DNA from: Polyangia bacterium | GTDB taxonomy: Bacteria > Myxococcota_A > Polyangia > Nannocystales > Nannocystaceae | Direction: 5' to 3' | Assembly: GCA_030430565.1 (NCBI GenBank) | Contig: JAUIKS010000001.1 | Span: forward strand, 434,001 to 498,000 | DNA: 64,000 nucleotides | Part shown: positions 15,518 to 22,375 of the stretch, in pieces | Layout of the letters: each line of letters opens with the position of its first letter | How positions within the stretch are numbered: position 1 is the stretch's first letter | The notes under the pieces: generated by a model | The model's database searches: none | The model's input: only the letters and a program-made list of their open reading frames with translations | What the model was told of the DNA's origin: nothing | Position numbers and translations under genes: made by a program

Positions 15518-17935
15518 CTAGCGACCCCGCCAGGAGTCGTAGACATCGTACGAGCTGGGGATGTACGTGTCGCCGACGACCTCAGCGATCGGCCCGGCGA
15601 TCGAGCTCGGGGAGTAGTCGCCGCCGCTGTTGACGAGGACCGCGACGGTGACATCGCTGAGGTCGACGCCGTTGCCGCTGACGTAGCCGTTGGGCCACTT
15701 GGCGATGTACGCCCTGCCGACGCTGGTGCCGCCGCTGTGCGAGAGCTTGCCGGCGCCGTTGAGGGCCCAGCCGTGGGCTTGCGTGTGGCCGTTGCTGATC
15801 TCGTCGCTCTCCATCTCGTCAAGCGTGTTGGGGTTCAGCACGTCGGTCCGGTTGACGAGCTGATCGGTGGCCAACGCGAAGCGCACGAGATCGCCGGCCG
15901 ACATGATCCAGCCGCCCTCGGGCGTCCCGAGCGGTGTGCCTGGGGAGGGGTCGACGTAGGGGCCGTTGTCACCCATCTTGTGATCCGAGCTGTCGATGAG
16001 CCAGTCGACCGGCTCGTACGCGGCGCGGACGTGGATGCCGATCGGCTCGAAGATGTGGTCCTGGAGGTAGTCGTGGTAGTCCCAGGCGCTGAGGTTCTCC
16101 AGCGCGAGGCCGATCAGGCCGGCGCCGTAGTTGGAGTAGGAGTAGTCCGTGCCGGGCGCGAACGTCAGCTTGCGGGTGCGCAGCATGTAGAGGTGCAGCT
16201 GCTCGTAGGTCACGTCGTCCGAGTCGATGCCGAACATCGCCGCGGTCGCGGCCCGATCGCGCGATCTGTTGATGCCCGCGGCGTGATTCATGAGGTCTCG
16301 CAGCGTCATGTGGTTGTACCAGTCGAACCAGTTGTCGGCCGGCGTGGTGTTGGCGGCGATCGTGTAGTCGTAGGGGCTCTGGTAGTCGCTCAGCGCCTGC
16401 GAAGAGCCCCTGCTGACCGTGCCGTTGCTGTACCAGGCGTAGACGTCGTTGTCGGAGCCCGCGATCCCGATCGCGCGGATGTGATACGGCTGCCTGCCTT
16501 GCGCGACCGAGTAGGAGACGCCGCTCGAGTCCTGCTCTAGATCCTCGCGGGTGCCGACCGACTTTGTGCCGTCGACGTTCCAGGTGTGGAACTTGCCGCT
16601 GTTGTCGCAGGCGATCGCCATGATGCGCGAGGTCGAGGACACGTCGAAGTCGCCGGTCTTGATCGAGTTGAGGTCATCCGGGCTGCCGACCGTGTAGAGC
16701 TTGTCGTCGTAGAAGGTCACGACGTTGTTGAGCTGATCGAAGGCGATCGCGCGGATGTCCACCGGGGTCTTGCCGTTGGGCAGCGAGTAGGGCTGCGGGC
16801 CCGCGAAGTAGTCGAGGTCCCACGAGCGCCCCTCGCTGAAGGTGCCGTTGTCGTACCAGGTGAAGACGTGATCGTCGGTCTTGGAGATCGCCATGGCGAC
16901 GATCGGCTTGTGACGCGCGACGCCTTCGAAGATCGCGGTGTGGTAGTCGGGCTCGTTGAAGACCCCGGTGTAGAGCGGATCGTCGAGCAGGCTGAAGTCC
17001 CCCGGGGTCGTGCTCTCGATGAGGTCGAAGACGCCCATGGTCGTCATGACCTTCGAGATGCTGCCGATGCGCGAGCGGTGGTAGGGCTTCATGTGGACCT
17101 CGGCGGCGATGTTGGCGAAGCCGTAGCCCTTGTTGTGGACCAGGCGCCCGCCCTTCGAGACCGCGACGGTGGCGCCCGGGAGGTCGTTGTCGGCGAGGAA
17201 TTGCTCGACGAGCGCGTCGATCTCGTCCTCGATCGCGCTCGCGCTCTCGCCGATCCCGAGCCCGTGGTACCAGGCGTAGACGCGATCCGTGTTGCTGATG
17301 GCGATGTCCACGAGGTCGTCGGTCTTCTTGCTCCACGGCAGGTAGTAGTACTGCGGACCCTCGTAGTAAGCGAGGTCTCGGCTGTAGCCCTTGGTCTTGG
17401 TGTTGTCTCGCCAGAACGCGTAGACCCGATCGGAGGCCGAGATGGCGACGGCCTTGAGGTCCTCGGGCTCCTGTCCCTGCGGGAAGGTGACGGACTGCGG
17501 CGCTTGGTGCTCGTCGAGGTCGTAGCTCTGGCCGACGCTGACGGTCTTGTCGTCCCACCACGTGTAGACCTTGTTGGAGGAGGAGATCGCGACCGCGACG
17601 ATGTTCTCGGGGCTCTTGCCGGGGGGACAGGTGAAGCTGTACGGCGCGGCGTGGCTGTCCATGTCGAAGGTCGACCCGCTGGAGACCTTGCCGTCGCGGT
17701 ACCAGACGAAGGTTCGGTTGTTCGACTTGGCGATGGCGACGCCGACGATGTCGTTGGTCGTGTAGCCGGGCGGGAGCGCGGTGTCGTAGAGCGGGTTTAC
17801 GCTGTCGAGGTCGGAGGTGGAGCCGGAGCTCGCCAGCTCGCGCTCGGCCATCGCGGTGACGGGCGCGAGCGTGAGGGCGGCGAGGGGCAGCAGCGCCAGC
17901 GCGCGCTTCATGGTTCGAGTGGTCGTGGTCTTCAT
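15518..17935 (-). CDS. Serine beta-lactamase-like hydrolase split by propeller-type repeats
   Basis: An 805-aa exported protein (Sec signal peptide ending TLAPVTAMAE). Four ~48-residue repeats of the pattern DIVAVAIS..N.VYTWW.D.TVS.G...DLD...AP fill residues ~35-215. A class C beta-lactamase/DD-peptidase domain then starts (LPGATVAVSKGGRLV) and shows the catalytic SxxK (RIGSISKVMTTM). It is interrupted by four more repeats (PIVAMAISKTDDHVFTWYDN onward). It then resumes at MTLRDLMNHAAGI, with the Y-x-N motif (YSYSNYGAGLIG) and the KTG-equivalent HSGGT. Eight repeats would make one propeller with the hydrolase threaded through it. Substrate unknown: D-amino-acid peptide or ester in the periplasm or outside. 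A terminator follows at 15460-15485. Confidence 0.8.
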   Translation of the reverse strand: MKTTTTRTMKRALALLPLAALTLAPVTAMAERELASSGSTSDLDSVNPLYDTALPPGYTTNDIVGVAIAKSNNRTFVWYRDGKVSSGSTFDMDSHAAPYSFTCPPGKSPENIVAVAISSSNKVYTWWDDKTVSVGQSYDLDEHQAPQSVTFPQGQEPEDLKAVAISASDRVYAFWRDNTKTKGYSRDLAYYEGPQYYYLPWSKKTDDLVDIAISNTDRVYAWYHGLGIGESASAIEDEIDALVEQFLADNDLPGATVAVSKGGRLVHNKGYGFANIAAEVHMKPYHRSRIGSISKVMTTMGVFDLIESTTPGDFSLLDDPLYTGVFNEPDYHTAIFEGVARHKPIVAMAISKTDDHVFTWYDNGTFSEGRSWDLDYFAGPQPYSLPNGKTPVDIRAIAFDQLNNVVTFYDDKLYTVGSPDDLNSIKTGDFDVSSTSRIMAIACDNSGKFHTWNVDGTKSVGTREDLEQDSSGVSYSVAQGRQPYHIRAIGIAGSDNDVYAWYSNGTVSRGSSQALSDYQSPYDYTIAANTTPADNWFDWYNHMTLRDLMNHAAGINRSRDRAATAAMFGIDSDDVTYEQLHLYMLRTRKLTFAPGTDYSYSNYGAGLIGLALENLSAWDYHDYLQDHIFEPIGIHVRAAYEPVDWLIDSSDHKMGDNGPYVDPSPGTPLGTPEGGWIMSAGDLVRFALATDQLVNRTDVLNPNTLDEMESDEISNGHTQAHGWALNGAGKLSHSGGTSVGRAYIAKWPNGYVSGNGVDLSDVTVAVLVNSGGDYSPSSIAGPIAEVVGDTYIPSSYDVYDSWRGR

Positions 17936-18227
17936 GGTCGATTCACGTTGGGTGCGGGTTCGCGTGTACGTGCGCGCTCGCTCGTTCGCCGCCCGCGAGC
18001 GGCGCGGCGGAGTCGAGGCGTAGTGCGTCAGGCTGGGTGGCGACAGCGAGGCGCTGTGGGCTCGCGTTCGGTGGCGGCCCGTGACCTCGCCGGAGGCTCT
18101 TCAGGCCCGACACTCCACTAGTTGCCGCCCCCTCGAGAACAATTGCCGCGGAGGGATTTTTTTCCGCGCGCGTCTCCGCGCGTCTCTGAGCGGGGGTTCG
18201 TGACTCGAGAATTGAAACAGTCACCCT

Positions 18228-18272
18228 TGACGGTTTCTGGCCCGCTTGCTAAACCGTCAGGTATGACGGTTT
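18228..18272 (+). promoter_or_regulatory. TetR operator: three TGACGGTTT half-sites
   Basis: TGACGGTTT at 18228-18236, its inverse AAACCGTCA at 18251-18259, and TGACGGTTT again at 18264-18272. The last two form a perfect palindrome with a GGTA spacer. A possible -35 (TTGACG, 18227-18232) and weak -10 (TAAACC, 18250-18255) 17 bp apart overlap the sites. This suggests autoregulation by the TetR protein starting at 18286. Confidence 0.75.
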
Positions 18273-18285
18273 TGGAGGCGGCGCC

Positions 18286-18891
18286 GTGACCCGTGCTCGC
18301 CAGACCCGCGCCGAGGAGACTCGCAGGCGCATCCTGGGGGCCACCGTTGAGGTCCTGCACGACGCGGGCTTCGCGGGGACCTCGACGCAAGCGGTGTGTC
18401 GTCGGGTGGGCTGCTCCCGGGGCACGCTGCTGTACCACTTCCCCACGCGAGAGGACCTGCTGGTCTCCGCGCTGCACCACCTGCTCGCCTCGCGCGTGGA
18501 GCAGTTCGTGGCGAGCGCGACCGGGCCCATGGAGCCCGACGCGTTCGTGCTCGCGCTGTGGGATCAGTGGAAGGACGAGGCGTTCACCGCCTGGCTCGAG
18601 CTCGCCGTCGCCGCGCGCACCCACGACGGTCTTCAGGCGCCGCTGCAGGAGACGATGCAGGTCTTCGATCGCATGATCGTCGACGCCTTCCGCCAGCTGG
18701 TGCCCCATGACCACCTGCCCGAGGAGGTGGTCGCGTCCCTGCCTCAACTGCTCTTCGCCGTGTTCAACGGCTTGGCGGTGAGTCGCTCCTATGAGCGCCA
18801 AGAGGCCGTTGATCCCCACGTCGCCCTGATCGCGCGGTTCGCCGGCGCCGTGGTTCCTGGCCCGATCGGAGGTACCCCGTGGAAGAGCTGA
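18286..18891 (+). CDS. TetR-family transcriptional repressor
   Basis: A 201-aa protein. The GTG start is fixed by GGAGG seven bases upstream. The N-terminal helix-turn-helix reads TRRRILGATVEVLHDAGFAG, then TQAVCRRVGCSRGTLLYHFP, typical TetR. The C-terminal ligand domain is helical (WLELAVAARTHDGLQAPLQE). Three half-sites just upstream make autoregulation very likely. It overlaps the sterol-desaturase-family gene by 13 nt, so repressor and enzyme are one operon, and the ligand is plausibly a sterol, fatty acid or similar hydrophobic compound. The upstream intergenic DNA (17936-18227) holds no gene. Confidence 0.9.
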   Translation: MTRARQTRAEETRRRILGATVEVLHDAGFAGTSTQAVCRRVGCSRGTLLYHFPTREDLLVSALHHLLASRVEQFVASATGPMEPDAFVLALWDQWKDEAFTAWLELAVAARTHDGLQAPLQETMQVFDRMIVDAFRQLVPHDHLPEEVVASLPQLLFAVFNGLAVSRSYERQEAVDPHVALIARFAGAVVPGPIGGTPWKS

Positions 18892-19979
18892 AGCTGTTGA
18901 GCGCCGTCTACCTGCTGTTCGTCGTGTTGATCACGTCGGAGTGGGCGTGGTCGAGGTGGCGGGCGGACGGCGGCTATCGCTGGAGTCAGCTCGTCACCAA
19001 CATCGGCCACGGCATGGTGTTTCAGGTCTCCGAGGTCTTCACGAAGGCGCTGACCCTGCTGCCGTTTCTGTGGGTGTCTGAGTTCGCCGCGGTCGCGGAG
19101 CTGCCCGCGCGCGCGTGGTGGGCGTGGCTCGTGGGTCTCGTGGCCTATGACTTCCTCAGCTACTGGCGGCACCGTCATCACCACGAGATCGCCGCGCTCT
19201 GGGCTATCCACGGGGTGCACCACGCGGCGGAGGACTTCAATTTCGCCGCGGCCCTGCGCCAGGCGCTGTTCGGCAACGTGCTCGGCTGGCTGTGGATGGT
19301 GCCGCTCGCGCTGTTCATGCCCATCGAGATGTTCGTGGGCCTCATCGTCTTCGACTACTTGTTTCAGTTCGTGCAGCACACCCGCTACGTGCCGAAGCTC
19401 GGCGTGATCGGGCTCGTCTTCAATACGCCCTCCCACCACCGGGTGCATCACGGCGTCGACGCGCACTACCTCGACCGCAACTACGGCGGGATCCTGATCA
19501 TCTGGGATCGCCTGTTCGGGACCTTCCAGGCCGAGCAGGACGAGCCGGTCTACGGGCTCACGAAGCCGATCGGCACGATGGATCCGGTCTGGGGTAACGT
19601 CGTGCTGTTCGCCGACCTGTTCGCCGCGGCCCGGCGCGCCGCGAGCTGGAGGGACGCGGTGACCCTGCTGCTGGCGGGGCCGGGCGCGGTGGACCGTCTC
19701 GCGCCTGGCGGGCCGGTGCGGGCCCGCGACGCGAGCCGCGACGCGGAGCTGCCCTCCGCCGTGCTCGCGGGGGCGCTCGCCCTGTTGCTCGCGAACGGCT
19801 TGTTGCTGGTGGCGCTCATCTGGACGCCGGCCGATAAGTTGGCGCTGCGGGCCGGGCTCGGTGCGCTGACGGTGCTCGGCACCATCATGCCGGCGACGAT
19901 GCTGGCCCGGGCGTCGCTGTGGACGCGGCCGCGGAGCTCCCGGGCGTCGCTCGACGAGCGCGCGGCGAAGCTGTCTTAA
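18879..19979 (+). CDS. Sterol desaturase/fatty acid hydroxylase family membrane protein
   Basis: A 366-aa membrane enzyme. The GTG start at 18879 has GGAGGT five bases upstream and lies inside the end of the TetR gene. The di-iron His clusters of the family are all present: HRHHHE at residues ~98-103, HGVHH at ~111-115, QHTRY at ~166, and SHHRVHHG at ~185-192. There are four to five hydrophobic segments before and between them, plus two more at the C-terminus (VLAGALALLLANGLLLVALI), an extension beyond the core. Members hydroxylate or desaturate sterols, fatty acids or ether lipids at the cytoplasmic face. The enzyme is probably induced when its substrate releases TetR. Confidence 0.88.
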   Translation: MEELKLLSAVYLLFVVLITSEWAWSRWRADGGYRWSQLVTNIGHGMVFQVSEVFTKALTLLPFLWVSEFAAVAELPARAWWAWLVGLVAYDFLSYWRHRHHHEIAALWAIHGVHHAAEDFNFAAALRQALFGNVLGWLWMVPLALFMPIEMFVGLIVFDYLFQFVQHTRYVPKLGVIGLVFNTPSHHRVHHGVDAHYLDRNYGGILIIWDRLFGTFQAEQDEPVYGLTKPIGTMDPVWGNVVLFADLFAAARRAASWRDAVTLLLAGPGAVDRLAPGGPVRARDASRDAELPSAVLAGALALLLANGLLLVALIWTPADKLALRAGLGALTVLGTIMPATMLARASLWTRPRSSRASLDERAAKLS

Positions 19980-20000
19980 TGAGCATGATAGAAACTACGG

Positions 20001-20486
20001 TCAGCCGACGCGCGCGAGCACGTCGCGGGCGAAGGCCTTGGCCTCGTCGATCGCCGGGGTGAGCTGCTTGCGAAACAGCAGCGCGGTCTGCCGCCGCGAG
20101 GCGAGGCGGCCGACCGCGATGAGCATCGTGCTCGCCGCGCGCGCGAACACGGAGGCGTTGATGAGGTAGACCCTGCCCTCGACGCTCTTCGGCGCGAGCT
20201 TGATGGGGTTGCGCGCGACGAGCCGGCGCGCGGCGTTCGTGACCCGGCCGAGCGCGCCTACGTCGGCGACGTAGGCGACGAAGGGGACCTCGGTGTCCCT
20301 GAGGATCCCGAGCAGCGCGCGCATGTAGTCTTCGTCGATCTCGCCGCGGTGGATCGAGAGCGCCGCGCCTGGACAGAGGAGGTACGTGCGGTGACCGTCG
20401 CGCGAGAGCAGCAGCTCGTAGCGCTCGTCCAGCGCGACGAGCTCGTTCGAATCAACGTCGGACATCAGGCCTGTCGAAGGAGACAT
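20001..20486 (-). CDS. Hypothetical protein, 161 aa (STAS-like?)
   Basis: Soluble alpha/beta protein with no signal peptide. An N-terminal beta-hairpin region (YELLLSRDGHRTYLLCPG) is followed by VPFVAYVADVGALGRVTNAARR and VYLINASVFARAASTMLIAV. This resembles the SpoIIAA/STAS-like layout used by small bacterial signalling proteins, but I cannot assign it firmly. The ATG at 20486 lies directly after TATATAG, which could itself be a -10 box; if so the internal ATG at 20465 (MSDVDSNE) would be the true start. Neighbours give no clue. Confidence 0.6.
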   Translation of the reverse strand: MSPSTGLMSDVDSNELVALDERYELLLSRDGHRTYLLCPGAALSIHRGEIDEDYMRALLGILRDTEVPFVAYVADVGALGRVTNAARRLVARNPIKLAPKSVEGRVYLINASVFARAASTMLIAVGRLASRRQTALLFRKQLTPAIDEAKAFARDVLARVG

Positions 20487-20559
20487 ACTATATACGCGGG
20501 CGCGCCTCGCTCGCTGCCTGCGGTGAAGTCCGCGCGTCGCCTCGCGCCGGCGCGAGCTG

Positions 20560-21114
20560 CTAGCCGCTCGCGGCGTCGCACTTTCGCGCGATGCCTTGGA
20601 GCGTGCCGAGCGTTCGCGTCGTGCCCGTGCCGAGCGCTTGCTCCAGCGCGTTCAGGTCGAGCGCGGCGTCTGACACGCCGCCGCTCGGGAGCCAGTACAG
20701 CTCGCGCCCGTGAATGGCGAGGCGGTCGGCGTCGGTGCTGAGCGCGAGGGCGCGGGCGCGGGCGCGGGCGGAGGGCTTTTTGGGGAGCATCGTGACCTGC
20801 AGCTTGCCCTTGGAGCTGGCGACGCGGTCAGCCGGGAAGGGGGCGCGCGCGGTGATCGCCGCGAGCTCGTCGGCGCCGCGCACGAAGGTCGGGACCGGGT
20901 AGCCGAGCGAGTCCTCGAGCTCGGCCTCGATGTGCTGCTGCAGCGCGGCGGGGTCGATGTCTTCGTCGTGCTGGAAGATCACGTTCCCGCTGGCGCGGTA
21001 GGTCGCGACCGCGGAGAAATTGAGCTGCTTCGCGAAGATCGACTGGAGCTCGGCGTTGGTGACGCGGTGCCCGCCCACGTTCATACCGCGGAGGAATGCG
21101 ACGGAGGTCTTCAT
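20560..21114 (-). CDS. DUF1697 family protein
   Basis: A 184-aa protein. The ATG at 21114 begins MKTSVAFLRGMNVGGHRV, the hallmark start of DUF1697, so the longer open frame upstream is not used. Other family blocks are visible: ELQSIFAKQLNFSAVATYRA, SGNVIF, LGYPVPTFVRGADEL, ARALALSTDADRLAIHGREL, YWLPSGGVSDA and the terminal R in TRTLGTLQGIA. Soluble cytoplasmic protein of unknown function, of usual length for the family. Confidence 0.88.
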   Translation of the reverse strand: MKTSVAFLRGMNVGGHRVTNAELQSIFAKQLNFSAVATYRASGNVIFQHDEDIDPAALQQHIEAELEDSLGYPVPTFVRGADELAAITARAPFPADRVASSKGKLQVTMLPKKPSARARARALALSTDADRLAIHGRELYWLPSGGVSDAALDLNALEQALGTGTTRTLGTLQGIARKCDAASG

Positions 21115-21185
21115 GGCCGGGACTGTAGCGGCGAAGCGCGCGCGCGCGAAAGCCGTCGGGGCCGCGGGGACTCGTTCTCCGGTCG

Positions 21186-21278
21186 TCGTGTCGGCAGCGG
21201 CGAGGTCAGCTGAATCACGTTGCGCTCGGGATCGTGGAGCTGGATCAATCGGATACCGTGCTTGGCGGAGACCGCACT
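21186..21278 (-). pseudogene. Possible remnant of a glyoxalase/VOC-family C-terminus
   Basis: In one minus-strand frame the sequence reads AVSAKHGIRLIQLHDPERN then VIQLTSPLP, which matches the last beta-strands of VOC/glyoxalase proteins (..HDPDGNxIQL..). There is no start or upstream body: the frame is cut by a 10-bp inverted repeat at 21274-21303 and runs out of sense before the DUF1697 start. It may be the tail of a lost gene. Low confidence because it is only ~30 codons. Confidence 0.3.
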
Positions 21279-21303
21279 CAGCGTGCGTGCGCGCGCTGAG
21301 TGC
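21274..21303. repeat. 10-bp perfect inverted repeat
   Basis: GCACTCAGCG and CGCTGAGTGC around a 10-nt loop. It sits in a non-coding stretch (21115-21460) between the DUF1697 gene and the actin-motif lipoprotein, at the broken end of a possible VOC remnant. It could be a transcription terminator or a scar of a rearrangement; there is no T run. Confidence 0.4.
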
Positions 21304-21460
21304 GATCGAAGCGCGCCGATCGGGGGCCGGTGTGGGTTGTAGCCTCGAGCAGGTGGTCACGCCGCGCGCAGAGACCGACGACCCGACGCGGGCGCTCGAC
21401 AGCGAGCTGCCGACGGTCCGGCGCGACAGGGCGGTCAAGTCAACAGCGCCGCGGCGTGTG

Positions 21461-21919
21461 TCACGGCGTCGGCGCCTCACCCTTGGCCTTGATCATGCCG
21501 GAGCCGTTGTCGAGGACGACGGCGTTCGCCTCACCCTTGGCCTTGATCATGCCGGAGCCGTTGTCGAGGACGACGGCGTTCGCGTCGGTCTTGGCCTTGA
21601 GCATGCCGGAGCCGTTGTCGAGGACGACGGCGTTGTCGCCGGTCTTGGTCTTGATCATGCCGGAGCCGTTGTCGAGGACGACGGCGTTGTCGCCGGTCTT
21701 GGTCTTGATCATGCCGGAGCCGTTGTCGAGGACGACGGTGTTGTCGCCCGTTCGTTGATCTGCAGCGGCGCCCTTCTCGACGATCACGTGCTTCGCGGTG
21801 TCGTGCTTGATCGCGCGGTCCTTCGCGGTCGGGCCGAGGGCGCCGGCCGCCGCCGATGGATCGACGCCGCAGGCGGCGAGCGTGAGCGCGGCGAGGAGCG
21901 TGAGCGTGGCGCGGTGCAT
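21461..21919 (-). CDS. Lipoprotein with five tandem 18-residue actin-like repeats
   Basis: A 152-aa protein. The ATG at 21919 gives a clean signal peptide and lipobox (LLAALTLAACGVD); an ORF start at 21979 would add an Arg-rich lead and is rejected. After a ~50-residue linker come five repeats of NAVVLDNGSGMIK[TA]K[TG] with GD, DA or EA between them, encoded by five 54-bp near-identical DNA units at 21479-21748. The core VVLDNGSGMIKAK closely resembles the phosphate-1 loop at the actin N-terminus (VVDNGSGMxKAG). A lone 18-residue repeat cannot form an actin fold, so this may be a coincidence or a repeat peptide with another role. It ends EAPTP. Confidence 0.75.
   Translation of the reverse strand: MHRATLTLLAALTLAACGVDPSAAAGALGPTAKDRAIKHDTAKHVIVEKGAAADQRTGDNTVVLDNGSGMIKTKTGDNAVVLDNGSGMIKTKTGDNAVVLDNGSGMLKAKTDANAVVLDNGSGMIKAKGEANAVVLDNGSGMIKAKGEAPTP
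21479..21748 (-). repeat. Five 54-bp tandem repeats inside the lipoprotein gene
   Basis: Units begin every 54 bp (the core GATCATGCCGGAGCCGTTGT recurs near 21491, 21545, 21653 and 21707, with GAGCAT at 21599). They differ at only a few bases, which suggests recent expansion or gene conversion by unequal exchange. Each encodes 18 residues. Confidence 0.9.
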
Positions 21920-22375
21920 GGGGGAGATCGTAGCGCGGACGCGCGGCGCGGCGCGTCTCGGTCCCCCGAGGTCGCGCACATCAAGGGTCCGAATCCGCGC
22001 GCGGCGGCTCGATCGCGCGCGGCGGGTCGCGGCTCGCCGCGAGAGTAGAGCTCATGCTCCATGACCTCGCCTCCGCGAGGGCCGGACGCGTTTGCGACGA
22101 GCGCGGGTCATGGAGGTCGAGGCGAGCTCGAGCTCCCCGCCGACTTGATCGCGGCGCCGACCCCCGCCGTGCTCCGGCGAGGCGGCCGCGTGCCCGCGCT
22201 CGAGCGCGTAGAGCTGCTCGCGGACGAGAGGCTGACCCACGAGGCCGTGGTCCTCAGCGAAGAGCAGCGGAGGATCGAGCCGCGGCGGAGGTGAGGGGGG
22301 CGCGGCCGGTGCCCGCGTTCGTTGACGGTACACGTGTTGACGTCGCGCTTGTCGTTCGCGCGCGCGCCTGCAACC
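21920..22375. other. Intergenic region, no gene recognised
   Basis: This lies between the divergent starts of the repeat lipoprotein (21919) and the kinase (22376), and should hold both promoters. Open frames here are Arg-rich and shadow-like. Two TTGACG strings occur at 22322-22327 and 22338-22343, but no matching -10 box is evident. Confidence 0.4.

Noticed and set aside
16586..18121. Plus-strand 511-codon frame
   Set aside because: Antisense to the split hydrolase; low-complexity Val/Asp/Arg translation.
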